From contig NZ_RDBL01000029.1 in assembly GCF_008042035.1 (NCBI RefSeq), positions 628,409 to 692,408 on the forward strand: a stretch of 64,000 bases of DNA. Direction: 5' to 3'. Each line of letters starts with the position of its first letter. The first letter of the stretch is position 1. The DNA comes from Streptomyces sp. col6. Lineage in GTDB: Bacteria; Actinomycetota; Actinomycetes; Streptomycetales; Streptomycetaceae. Under the pieces are notes generated by a model. The model searched no databases. It saw only the letters and a list, made by a program, of their open reading frames with translations, and was not told where the DNA came from. Made by a program: the position numbers and the translations under genes. Shown here one piece after another: positions 34,517 through 43,099 of the stretch.

Positions 34517-35071
34517 TCAGTCCAGGTCGGTGAGGCGGCCGCCGGCGTCCGGCTGAGCGTGCTCCACCCTGCGCAGCAGCCGCGTCAGCATCTCGCCGAG
34601 CACCCCCCGCTCCTCGCTCCCGAGGTCCTGGAGCAGGTCCGCTTCGAAGTCGGTGGCCATCCGCATCGCTTCGAGCCACTTCGTACGTCCCTCGTCCGTC
34701 AGCTCGACGATGACGCGGACGCGGTTGTTCTCGTCCCGGTCGCGGGTCACCAGCCCCTCGCCGGCCATGCGGTCGATGCGGTGCGTCATCGCGGCCGGAG
34801 TGAGGCCGAGCCGCTTGGCGAGTTCGCCCGGCCCCAGTCGGTACGGCTCGCCACCCAGGACGAGGGTCTTGAGGACCTCCCACTCCGCGTTGCTGATGCC
34901 GAGCGCGGCGAGCTGTCTCCCGTACGCGACGTTCATCCGGCGGTTCAGCCGGCCCAGGGCGGAGACGACCTGTTCGACCTGGGGGTCCAGGTCGCGGTAC
35001 TCGCGCTGGTAGGCGGCGATCTGCTCGTCGAGGCTCGGCTCCTCGAGTCCGGGCTCGGTGGTGTCAGACAT
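34517..35071 (-). CDS. MarR family transcriptional regulator
   Basis: 184 residues. Winged helix-turn-helix with the MarR recognition-helix pattern (GPGELAKRLGLTPAAMTHRIDRMAGEGLVTRDRDENNRR-type wing, residues about 80-120) flanked by dimerisation helices. Divergent from an MFS exporter gene, the classic repressor/pump layout. A short palindrome lies between them. The 30-residue acidic N-terminus (SDTTEPGLEEPSLDEQ) is an extension. Confidence 0.92.
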   Translation of the reverse strand: MSDTTEPGLEEPSLDEQIAAYQREYRDLDPQVEQVVSALGRLNRRMNVAYGRQLAALGISNAEWEVLKTLVLGGEPYRLGPGELAKRLGLTPAAMTHRIDRMAGEGLVTRDRDENNRVRVIVELTDEGRTKWLEAMRMATDFEADLLQDLGSEERGVLGEMLTRLLRRVEHAQPDAGGRLTDLD

Positions 35072-35136
35072 GGCGCGCAGTATGACACGCCACCCATAGC
35101 CGTCGAAGTCCTTCGAGTCGTAGTGTTCAACATCTA

Positions 35137-35152
35137 ACTTTAGTGATAAAGT
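35137..35152. promoter_or_regulatory. Candidate MarR operator
   Basis: Inverted repeat ACTTTA-GTGA-TAAAGT in the 144-base MarR/MFS divergent intergenic region, an AT-rich island in GC-rich DNA as is usual for MarR sites. Confidence 0.7.
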
Positions 35153-35215
35153 CTTCGGGTTCGAGTCGTTCGGTTGGGACGACTCTCAGGCACCGAGAGC
35201 TTGAGGAAGGTGAGT

Positions 35216-36523
35216 GTGACCAGGGAAATGGGCGCAGCACTGCGGCGGATCCAGCTGGGCAGCGCGCTGAGCGCGTTCGGGCTCGGGTTCACCGTTCCGT
35301 ATCTGTACGTCTACGTGGCGCAGGTACGGGATCTGGGCGCCGGTACGGCCGGGATCGTGCTGGCGGTCTTCGCGATGGCGGCGCTCGCCGTCCTGCCGTT
35401 CACCGGCCGGGCGATCGACCGTCGCGGCCCGTTGCCCGTACTGGTCGCCGCCTCTGTCGCCGCTTCCCTCGGTGCCGTCGCGCTCGGGCTGTCCTCGCAG
35501 GTCACCGCAGCCGTTCTGTCGGCTGCGGTGCTCGGTGCGGGCACCGCCGTCATGCAGCCGGCACTCGCCACCATGCTCGTCCGGTGCACCGGCGCCGCCA
35601 CCCGTACGCGGGCCTTCGCCATGCAGTTCTTCCTGCAGAACCTGGGCCTCGGCATCGGCGGGCTGGTCGGCGGCCAGATCGTCGACACCAGCAGCCCGGC
35701 GTCGTTCACACTGCTGTTCCTCATCGAAGCCGTGATGTTCCTGGTGCTCGGTGCCATCGCGGCGACCGTGCGCATGCCGCGTACCCCCGTGGTCGCGCCG
35801 GAGGCGGCGGCCGGGGCACCGGCCGCGGGGGGCGGGCTGCGGGCGCTGCTCTCGCACCGGGCGATGGTGCAGCTGTGCGTGCTGGGCTTCGTGCTCTTCT
35901 TCGCCTGCTACGGGCAGTTCGAGTCCGGGCTCGCGGCCTACGGCACCGAGGCCGCCGGGATCGAGCCCTCCACGCTCGGTATCGCACTGGCCGCCAACAC
36001 CGCCGTCATCGTCGTCGCCCAGTTCGTGGTGCTGCGTCTCGTGGAGCGCCGCCGGCGCACCCGGGTCATCGCCGCCGTCGGTCTGATCTGGGCGTTCGCC
36101 TGGATCGTGGCGGGCTACGCGGGCCTCGGGCACGGCAGCCAGACCATGGCGACGGCCGCGATGATCTCGACGTACGCGCTGTTCGGGCTCGGCGAGTCCA
36201 TGCTGTCGCCGACCGTCGCGCCGCTGGTCGCGGACCTGGCGCCGGAGTCGATGGTGGGGCAGTACAACTCGGCGTTCGCGCTGTGCAAGCAGCTCGCCCT
36301 GGCGGTCGGGCCCGCAGTCGGCGGTCCGATGGGGGCCTCGCTGCACGGTCCGTACATCGTGACGTTCGTGCTGTTCTCGCTGGGCATCACCGCGCTCGCG
36401 CTGCGGCTCGGCCGACGGCTCACTCCCGTACAGGACCAGCCCACGCTCGCGCGGGTGCCGTCGCGGGTGGTCGCCGTTTCGGTGCCGGAGAGCGCGCCGG
36501 CCCCGGTGGCCGCCGCGCGCTGA
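35216..36523 (+). CDS. MFS transporter
   Basis: 435 residues, about twelve membrane segments with the central loop near residues 190-205. Motif A-like sequence GRAIDRRGPLPVLVAA follows helix 2. Twelve-helix drug-exporter-like MFS. GTG 35216 is preceded by GAGGAAGG at a good distance; earlier in-frame ATG 35174 would add a 14-residue leader. Probably repressed by the divergent MarR protein. Substrate unknown. Ends 9 bases before the convergent phosphatase gene. Confidence 0.9.
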   Translation: MTREMGAALRRIQLGSALSAFGLGFTVPYLYVYVAQVRDLGAGTAGIVLAVFAMAALAVLPFTGRAIDRRGPLPVLVAASVAASLGAVALGLSSQVTAAVLSAAVLGAGTAVMQPALATMLVRCTGAATRTRAFAMQFFLQNLGLGIGGLVGGQIVDTSSPASFTLLFLIEAVMFLVLGAIAATVRMPRTPVVAPEAAAGAPAAGGGLRALLSHRAMVQLCVLGFVLFFACYGQFESGLAAYGTEAAGIEPSTLGIALAANTAVIVVAQFVVLRLVERRRRTRVIAAVGLIWAFAWIVAGYAGLGHGSQTMATAAMISTYALFGLGESMLSPTVAPLVADLAPESMVGQYNSAFALCKQLALAVGPAVGGPMGASLHGPYIVTFVLFSLGITALALRLGRRLTPVQDQPTLARVPSRVVAVSVPESAPAPVAAAR

Positions 36524-36532
36524 CCGCGCGCG

Positions 36533-38299
36533 CTACTGCGGCAGGGCGAACTCGCACCACACCGCCTTGCCGCCGCCCGGCGTGCGGCGGCTGCCCCACG
36601 ACGTGGCGATCGACTCGACGATGGTGATGCCCCGGCCCGCCTCGTCCGCCGGCTCTGCGCGGCGGCGGCGCGGCAGGTGGTCGTCGCCGTCCGTCACCTC
36701 GATGATCAGGCGGCGATCGGTGCGGCGCAGGCCCAGACGCATGGGCGGGGTGCCGTGCTGGAGGGAGTTGGCGACCAGCTCCCCGGCGGCGAGCACCCCG
36801 AGATCGCACAGCTCCACCGGGAAACGCCACGAGGCGAGCACCCCCGTCGCGAAGGCACGCGCGCGGGGTGCCGCCTCGATGCCGCCGAGCAGGTCGAGCG
36901 AGGCGTTGTGGAACAGCTCGGCGGCGGCGCCCGTGCGGGCGGGATGCTGCACGACCAGGACCGCCACGTCGTCGTCGTGCTCCGCGGTGACGTTGAGGGA
37001 GCGGATCAGCCGGTCGCACACGACCTGCGGTGCGCCCTTCGCACCGGACAGCGCACGCTCCAGCGCGGCCACGCCCTCGTCGATGTCCTCGCTGCGGCGC
37101 TCGACCAGCCCGTCCGTGTAGAGGACGGCGGTGGAACCCGGCGACAACGGGATCGTGCCCGAGGTGTGGAGCCAGCCGCCCGTCCCCAGCGGCGGGCCGA
37201 TCGGGTCCTCCGCACGGCGGACCGTGCCGTCCTCGTCGCGCACGAGGATCGGCAGATGGCCGGCGGAGGAGTAGACGAGCAGCCCCTCGTTGGGGTCGTG
37301 CACGGCGTACGCGCAGGTGGCGATCTGGCTGGCGTCGATCTCGGCGGCGAGTCCGTCGAGCAGCTGGAGGACCTCGTGCGGCGGGAGGTCGAGGCGGGCG
37401 TAGGCCCGTACGGCGGTGCGCAGCTGGCCCATCACGGCGGCGGCGCGCACCCCGCGCCCCATGACGTCCCCGATGACCAGCGCGGTGCGGCCCGCGCCGA
37501 GCGTGATGACGTCGTACCAGTCGCCGCCGACCGCGGCGTCCGTGCCGCCCGGCTGGTAGGTGGCGGCGATCCGCAGGTCGTCGGGCTGTTCCAGCTCCTG
37601 CGGGAGCAGGGAGCGCTGGAGCGTGACGGCGGTCTCGCGGTGGCGGCCCTCGCTGGTGCGCAGCCGCTCGGCGGCCTCGGCGTGGTCGGTGACGTCGGCC
37701 GCGTATACGAGGACTCCGCCGTCGCGGCCCCTCTCCTTGTCGGGGCGCACGGGGGTGCAGGTCACGGTGTACGAGCGGCCGTCGGCGGCCTTGCGGGACT
37801 TGACCGTGCGCGGCGTCCCGCTGCGCAGGACCTGGTCCATGAGGGGGAGCAGGCCGATCTCGGTCAGCTCGGGCATCGCGTCGGCCGCCGGGGCGCCGCA
37901 GGGGCGGGGGCCGAATGCGGCGGTATAGGCGTCGTTGACGTAGGCGATGTGGTGGCCGGGGCCGTGCACCAGGGCGACGAGGGCGGGCAGCCGGCCCAGG
38001 ATGTCGCGGGCGGAGAGGTCCTCCAGGTCGGGCGCCGAGGGCAGGGGGACGCCGGCGGGCCCGTCCTGCGACGGGCCTGCGCCCGCTTCGGCCCTGCTGT
38101 ACTCGGCGCGGGCCGCCGGTACGGAGCTGTGGTCCTCCCGGGCGGCGCGACGCTGCGTACCGGGGAGGCGGGCGCTCCAACGCGTGAAGTTCACGGAATT
38201 TCTGGCCTCGTGTGTCGGTCTGGTCCGCTCGGGCGGGTGCTTCGTCTGCCGGGGCGTAGGGCGCGTTACCGCGCTCCTGGGGAGGTCTTCGCTGGTCAC
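36533..38299 (-). CDS. PAS-SpoIIE (PP2C) phosphatase with C-terminal HATPase (RsbW-like) domain
   Basis: 588 residues. Disordered first 90 residues; PAS domain about 95-210 (HHIAYVNDAYTAAFGPRP; VLVYAADVTDH); PP2C/SpoIIE domain about 225-430 with metal-binding Asp in VGGDWYDVI, LVIGDVMGRG and LLYTDGLVERR and EHDDDVAVLVV; anti-sigma-type GHKL kinase domain about 455-588 (LAAGELVANSLQHG, GRGITIVESIATSWG). Streptomyces encodes many such partner-switching proteins that act on anti-sigma antagonists. The GHKL N-box has its Asn. GTG 38299 start is provisional; an internal GTG (MNFTRWS) is possible. Confidence 0.88.
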   Translation of the reverse strand: MTSEDLPRSAVTRPTPRQTKHPPERTRPTHEARNSVNFTRWSARLPGTQRRAAREDHSSVPAARAEYSRAEAGAGPSQDGPAGVPLPSAPDLEDLSARDILGRLPALVALVHGPGHHIAYVNDAYTAAFGPRPCGAPAADAMPELTEIGLLPLMDQVLRSGTPRTVKSRKAADGRSYTVTCTPVRPDKERGRDGGVLVYAADVTDHAEAAERLRTSEGRHRETAVTLQRSLLPQELEQPDDLRIAATYQPGGTDAAVGGDWYDVITLGAGRTALVIGDVMGRGVRAAAVMGQLRTAVRAYARLDLPPHEVLQLLDGLAAEIDASQIATCAYAVHDPNEGLLVYSSAGHLPILVRDEDGTVRRAEDPIGPPLGTGGWLHTSGTIPLSPGSTAVLYTDGLVERRSEDIDEGVAALERALSGAKGAPQVVCDRLIRSLNVTAEHDDDVAVLVVQHPARTGAAAELFHNASLDLLGGIEAAPRARAFATGVLASWRFPVELCDLGVLAAGELVANSLQHGTPPMRLGLRRTDRRLIIEVTDGDDHLPRRRRAEPADEAGRGITIVESIATSWGSRRTPGGGKAVWCEFALPQ

Positions 38300-38374
38300 T
38301 GTCGGTTGCTGCCGGCCGGGTCACTCTGTGCAGATGTGGGCCCACCCATGGTCACACGTCCAGTGTGTCGGACC

Positions 38375-39772
38375 CTACTGACAGTCGTCCCCGTCGGGCC
38401 GGGGCTGCCGCCCCGCGGCGAGTTCGAACTCGGCCCTGGGGTGCTCCAGGGAGCCCAGGGAGACGATCTCGCGTTTGAAGAGGCCGGCGAGCGTCCATTC
38501 GGCCAGGACGCGTGCCTTCCGGTTGAAGGTGGGGACGCGGCTGAGGTGGTACATGCGGTGTATCAGCCAGGCCGGATAGCCCTTGAGCCTGCGTCCGTAG
38601 ATGTGCGCGACGCCCTTGTGCAGCCCGAGCGAGGCGACGGATCCCGCGTAGCTGTGCCGGTATTCGGTGAGCGGAGCGCCGTCGAGCGCGGCGACGACGT
38701 TGTCGGCGAGGACCTTGGCCTGCCGGACGGCGTGCTGGGCGTTGGGCGCGGTCGTACGGCCGGTTTCACCGGCGGTGAGGTCGGGTACGGCGGCGGCGTC
38801 GCCCGCGGACCAGGCGTGCTCGGTCCCTTCGACGGTCAGCCGGGCCGTGCAGCGCAGCCTGCCCCGTTCGTCGAGGGGGAGGCCGGTGGCGGCGAGCAGC
38901 GGGGCGGGTTTGACGCCGGCCGTCCACACGAGGGTGCGGGTGGGGAAGCGGGAGCCGTCGCTGAGGACGGCGATCCGGTCCTCGCAGGAGTCGAGCCGGG
39001 TGTCGAGGCGTACGTCGATGTTGCGGCCGCGCAGTTCCCGTACCGCGTACCGGCCCAGGGATTCGCCGACCTCGGGCAGGATGCGGCCGGTGGCCTCGAC
39101 GAGGATCCACTTCAGGTCCTCGGCCTTGATGTTGTGGTAGTACCGCGAGGTGTAGCGGGCCATGTCCTCCAGTTCCGCGAGTGCCTCCACGCCCGCGTAG
39201 CCGCCCCCGACGAAGACGAAGGTCAGGGCGGCGTCACGGACGGCGGGGTCGCGGGTGGCGGAGGCGATGTCCATCTGTTCGATGACGTGGTTGCGGAGCC
39301 CGATGGCCTCCTCGATCGTCTTGAAACCCACGCCGTGGTCGGCGAGCCCGGGGACCGGCAGGGTGCGCGAGACGGAGCCGGGCGCGAGGACGATCTCGTC
39401 GTACTCGATCTCCAGGGCGCCGGTACCGTCCTCGCCGCTGGCCAGCGTGGTGACGGTGGCGGTCCGCTTGGAGTGGTCGACGCTCCGGGCCTCGCCGATG
39501 ACGATGGTGCAGTGCGGCAGGACCCTGCGCAGCGGTACGACGACATGGCGCGGTGAGATCGAGCCGGCGGCGGCTTCGGGGAGGAACGGCTGATACGTCA
39601 TATAGGGCTCGGGCGCGACCACGACGATCTCGGCCTCGCCGCTTCTCAGCCGCTGCTTCAGCTTCCGCTGGAGGCGCAGCGCTGTGTACATCCCGACGTA
39701 GCCTCCGCCGACGACGAGAACGCGCGTCGCCGGCGGGGGGCCGGGGGGCGTACCCCCGGAAGCTGAAGCCAT
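38375..39772 (-). CDS. ndh: Type II NADH dehydrogenase (NDH-2)
   Basis: 465 residues. Two Rossmann motifs: FAD-binding VLVVGGGYVGMYTALRLQ near the N-terminus and NADH-binding FVFVGGGYAGVEALAELEDM near 185, plus the C-terminal FAD site (AWSAGDAAAVPD) and the NDH-2 quinone-region motif APNAQHAVRQAKVLADNV. Oxidises NADH and reduces menaquinone without proton pumping, peripherally bound to the inner membrane. ATG 39772 is preferred; two GTG codons precede it directly. A perfect DnaA-box-like site lies about 30 bases upstream. Confidence 0.93.
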   Translation of the reverse strand: MASASGGTPPGPPPATRVLVVGGGYVGMYTALRLQRKLKQRLRSGEAEIVVVAPEPYMTYQPFLPEAAAGSISPRHVVVPLRRVLPHCTIVIGEARSVDHSKRTATVTTLASGEDGTGALEIEYDEIVLAPGSVSRTLPVPGLADHGVGFKTIEEAIGLRNHVIEQMDIASATRDPAVRDAALTFVFVGGGYAGVEALAELEDMARYTSRYYHNIKAEDLKWILVEATGRILPEVGESLGRYAVRELRGRNIDVRLDTRLDSCEDRIAVLSDGSRFPTRTLVWTAGVKPAPLLAATGLPLDERGRLRCTARLTVEGTEHAWSAGDAAAVPDLTAGETGRTTAPNAQHAVRQAKVLADNVVAALDGAPLTEYRHSYAGSVASLGLHKGVAHIYGRRLKGYPAWLIHRMYHLSRVPTFNRKARVLAEWTLAGLFKREIVSLGSLEHPRAEFELAAGRQPRPDGDDCQ

Positions 39773-39803
39773 CACCACCCCATGACGCAACGTGTACCGG
39801 AGT

Positions 39804-39812
39804 TTGTCCACA
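39804..39812. promoter_or_regulatory. DnaA-box-like sequence upstream of ndh
   Basis: TTGTCCACA, the preferred Streptomyces DnaA box, lies 32 bases before the ndh start. Single box, so not an origin. It may be a chance match or a DnaA-responsive element. Confidence 0.45.
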
Positions 39813-40109
39813 GCCCCGGCAAATTGTGTGACCGGAGGTTGGCGACGGGCCGTTGGTGCCGGGTGGGCCATTGATGCGCGAGTCCCGCAGGTCAGGCACT
39901 GCGCTTCGGGGCAGGGCCCGGGACCAAGTGGTGATCAACCGGTCCTTGCTCCGATCGGGGGGCGCTCCGGGCGGAACTGCCCCCTTCTGAATTGACCCTC
40001 GCTCAACTATGTTCGTATGTCGTCGGGGTGTCGGACGGTGACGATCGGTCCACCTCGACTGACACGGCGGGAGTCTCCGGGGGGAGACGTCATAACCGGG
40101 GGAACAGTT

Positions 40110-40967
40110 ATGGATATTCAGGAATCGCATTGGCCGACCACTGCTGTCGCGCCTGAAGGAAACGGACACATCGGGGCAGTTGGCACCCTCAACGGGGTGG
40201 CAGGCACCACGGCGCCGGCACCTCAGACCACGGTGGGCGCACTGGGCAACGGCGTCGCGTCCGCGCATGCGCGGTCGGCCCCGCTGCGGGTGGACGCGCA
40301 GCGCAATCTGGAACACGTACTGCGCGCCGCGCGCGAGGTGTTCGGGGAGCTGGGGTACGGCGCCCCGATGGAGGACGTGGCCCGTCGGGCCAGGGTCGGT
40401 GTCGGCACGGTCTACCGGCGCTTCCCCAGCAAGGACGTGCTGGTGCGCCGGATAGCCGAGGAGGAGACCTCCCGGCTGACCGACCAGGCACGGTCCGCGC
40501 TCGGCCAGGAGGACGAGCCGTGGTCGGCGCTCTCGCGCTTCCTGCGGACCTCCGTGGCCTCGGGTGCGGGGCGGCTTCTGCCCCCGCAGATACTGCGGGT
40601 CGGTGTGGAGGCCGAGGACTCGGTCGTGGCCGGCGAGACCGAGGAGTCCGTGGGGGACGAGCCGCGGGTGCCCCAGCAGCGGCAGGAGGCAGGTACGGCC
40701 GCACGCCGGGTGACCGGGCAGCAGTCCGCCCCGGAGACCGGCGGTGAGGACCTGGGCGCCGGTGCGGCCGAGTTGCTGGAGGTCGTGGGACGGCTGGTCG
40801 ACCGCGCGCGGACCTCGGGCGAGCTGCGCCGCGATGTGACGGTGTCGGACGTGCTGCTGGTCATCGCGACGGCGGCCCCTTCGCTGCCGGACGCGGCTCA
40901 GCAGGCGGCGGCCTCGTCCCGGCTGCTGGACATCCTGCTGGAGGGGCTGCGCTCACGGCCGGAGTGA
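40110..40967 (+). CDS. TetR family transcriptional regulator
   Basis: 285 residues. An unusual 65-residue Gly/Thr/Ala-rich N-terminal extension precedes the DNA-binding domain (NLEHVLRAAREVFGELGYGAPMEDVARRARVGVGTVYRRFPSKDVLV, with the recognition helix VGVGTVYRRFPSK). The C-terminal domain has a long Gln/Glu/Arg-rich insertion around residues 180-225 (DEPRVPQQRQEAGTAARRV) that interrupts the usual helical core. ATG 40110 has GGGGGA at a good distance. It lies alone between divergent ndh and the sigma factor gene. Target unknown. Confidence 0.88.
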   Translation: MDIQESHWPTTAVAPEGNGHIGAVGTLNGVAGTTAPAPQTTVGALGNGVASAHARSAPLRVDAQRNLEHVLRAAREVFGELGYGAPMEDVARRARVGVGTVYRRFPSKDVLVRRIAEEETSRLTDQARSALGQEDEPWSALSRFLRTSVASGAGRLLPPQILRVGVEAEDSVVAGETEESVGDEPRVPQQRQEAGTAARRVTGQQSAPETGGEDLGAGAAELLEVVGRLVDRARTSGELRRDVTVSDVLLVIATAAPSLPDAAQQAAASSRLLDILLEGLRSRPE

Positions 40968-40974
40968 CGGACAC

Positions 40975-41014
40975 CGGGCGGGGGGAGGGGCCGCGGTGCC
41001 CCTCCCCCCGCCCG
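40975..41014 (+). terminator. Terminator after the TetR gene
   Basis: Perfect 17-bp GC stem (40975-40991 with 40998-41014) and a 6-base loop, starting 8 bases after the TetR stop codon. Insulates the sigma factor gene downstream. Confidence 0.85.
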
Positions 41015-41164
41015 TCGCGTGTCAACGCAACCGCTCGCTCCTTCCCCGAATGAGTGCCCCGTAGTGCTCACGCTCGGAGAGAACGCCCCGGATGAGTGGT
41101 TGGCAGGACTGGAGGCCCGCCGCATCGGCGCTCTGTGGCACGCTTGCCCGGTATTCAGGGTCCG

Positions 41165-43048
41165 ATGGCGCATACGGGGGCGTCCGCGATGAGCGGTGAC
41201 GGGCAGAGGGAAGAGTCGTACGACGGTGTGTCCACCGCCGGCGGCGGTACGGAGCCGGCCGGCTCGTCCGGGCACCAGGTGCCGAGCCAGACCGGTCCCG
41301 GCCATCAGGCCGACCAGGACGACGCAGGCGGAACGGTCCTGCCGGGGCCGTGGCCGCCCGCGCCGGTCGAGGACGGCGGTGCGCCGGGGGCCTCCGGGAG
41401 CCCCGGAGCGGGCCCCGCCGAGGCGATTCCCTCCGTGCCGATGCAGCGGGCGGGGCGCGGCTCCGGTTCCGTGGACGGTGCCGCCGCCGGTCCGTCGGAC
41501 GCGCAGCTGATCCAGCGCATGCGCGAGGGCGACGACCTCGCGTACGACGAGCTGTTCCGGCGCCACTCGCAGGCCGTGCGCCGCTACGCCCGCACCTGCT
41601 GCCGGGACGCGCACACCGCGGACGACCTGACGGCCGAGGTCTTCGCCCGGACCCTGCAAGCGGTACGGGGCGGCAAGGGGCCCGAGGAGGCGGTGCGCGC
41701 CTACCTGATGACGGCGGTCCGGCATGTGGCCGCCGCCTGGACCAAGACCGCGAAGCGCGAGCACCTGGTCGACGACTTCGCCGCGTTCGCCGCCCAGGCC
41801 GCGCGCTCGTCGGAGATGTCGGACGCGGACACCCTCGACCTCGGCGCGGATGTGCTGGCGATGCACGAGGCCGAGCAGACCATGGCCATGCGGGCCTTCC
41901 GCAGCCTCCCCGAGCGCTGGCAGGCGGTCCTGTGGCACACCACCGTCGAGGAGGAGTCGCCCAGCGACATCGCCCCGCTCTTCGGGCTGACCGCGAACGC
42001 CACCTCGGTCCTGGCCAGCCGCGCCCGTGAAGGGCTCAAGCAGGCCTACCTCCAGGCCCATGTGAGCCAGGCGCTCACCGCGGGCGGCGACTGCGCGCGG
42101 TACGCCGACCGGCTCGGCGCGTATGCCCGGGGCGGGTTGCGGATGCGGGCGGAGCGCGGGCTGCGGGGGCATCTGGACGAGTGCGCGAAGTGCCGGGTGG
42201 CGGCGGGCGAGCTGGCCCAGGTCAACGCCGGTATCCCCGCGCTGCTTCCGGTCGCGGTCATCGGCTGGTTCGCCGCGGGGTACGCCCTCAAGGCCGCCGG
42301 GATCGTGGCGGGAGGCGCCGCCGGGGCCGCCGGGGCGGGTGCAGCGGCGGCGGCGACCGGAGGGGGCTCCTCCGCCGGCTCGGCCGGTGGTGCGGCGGCC
42401 TCCGAGGGGCTCGGCGCCCCGGCCAAGGCCGGAATCGCCGCGGCGGTCGCCGTCGCGGCGGCGGCCGGGCTCGTCTGGGCGCTGGTGGGCGACGACAGCC
42501 CCCGGCCCGAGGCCAAGCCCGCCGCCAAGCCCCCGGCCGTGGCGCCCGCGGTGCCCTCGCCGACACCGCCGAAGCCCACGCCCCCGAAGCCCGAACCGAC
42601 TCCGCCGGCGCCGGAGGTCTACCAGGTCAGCGAGATGGACTACACCCTCTTCGGCGACCACACCTCGCCCGAGGTGGTGCTCGGTGAGAGCGGCTGGGTC
42701 TGGCAGCGCTCCGGCATGTCGATCGGCGGTTCGCGCTACGTCCACGGGGTCACGGTCAACAGCCGTTCCTCGGTGGTCATCCAGCTGAACCGTCAGTGCA
42801 CCCGGTACGAGGCGATGGTGGGAGTCGACGACCTCACGATGGGGCTCGGCGCGGTGCGGTTCTCGGTGTACGGCGGGGACGGCACACGGCTGTGGCAGTC
42901 CCCGGTGGTGCGCGGCGACGACCCCGCCGTGCCGGTCGGCGTGAACGTGGCGGGGCAGAAGCGGATCCGGCTGGTCGTGGAGCCGGAGCAGCCGTTCGGC
43001 GGAATCGCCCTCGCGGACTGGGCCGATTCACGCATCAGCTGCCGCTGA
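41165..43048 (+). CDS. ECF sigma factor fused to a ZAS zinc motif, membrane segments and an NPCBM-like domain
   Basis: 627 residues in one frame. Residues 1-115 are low complexity. Sigma region 2 runs about 118-180 (DAQLIQRMREGDDLAYDELFRRH, ADDLTAEVFARTLQ) and region 4 about 245-300 (FRSLPERWQAVLWHTTVEEESPSDIAPLFGL). A zinc anti-sigma motif His336-x3-Cys340-x2-Cys343 (HLDECAKC) follows, then hydrophobic stretches (about 355-400 and 418-440), a Pro/Lys-rich wall-spanning linker, and from about 482 a beta-rich domain resembling NPCBM carbohydrate-binding modules (YVHGVTVNSRSSVVIQLN; FGGIALADW). A regulator that could read the cell wall directly. ATG 41165 used; ATG 41189 possible. Confidence 0.88.
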   Translation: MAHTGASAMSGDGQREESYDGVSTAGGGTEPAGSSGHQVPSQTGPGHQADQDDAGGTVLPGPWPPAPVEDGGAPGASGSPGAGPAEAIPSVPMQRAGRGSGSVDGAAAGPSDAQLIQRMREGDDLAYDELFRRHSQAVRRYARTCCRDAHTADDLTAEVFARTLQAVRGGKGPEEAVRAYLMTAVRHVAAAWTKTAKREHLVDDFAAFAAQAARSSEMSDADTLDLGADVLAMHEAEQTMAMRAFRSLPERWQAVLWHTTVEEESPSDIAPLFGLTANATSVLASRAREGLKQAYLQAHVSQALTAGGDCARYADRLGAYARGGLRMRAERGLRGHLDECAKCRVAAGELAQVNAGIPALLPVAVIGWFAAGYALKAAGIVAGGAAGAAGAGAAAAATGGGSSAGSAGGAAASEGLGAPAKAGIAAAVAVAAAAGLVWALVGDDSPRPEAKPAAKPPAVAPAVPSPTPPKPTPPKPEPTPPAPEVYQVSEMDYTLFGDHTSPEVVLGESGWVWQRSGMSIGGSRYVHGVTVNSRSSVVIQLNRQCTRYEAMVGVDDLTMGLGAVRFSVYGGDGTRLWQSPVVRGDDPAVPVGVNVAGQKRIRLVVEPEQPFGGIALADWADSRISCR

Positions 43049-43099
43049 GCGCGGTGACCGGGAGCAGCCGAGGCGACCCCGCTGCCGGTACCGCGCGGC

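Noticed and set aside
39804..39812. Replication origin at the DnaA box
   Set aside because: Single isolated box; a Streptomyces oriC has many clustered boxes beside dnaA and dnaN.
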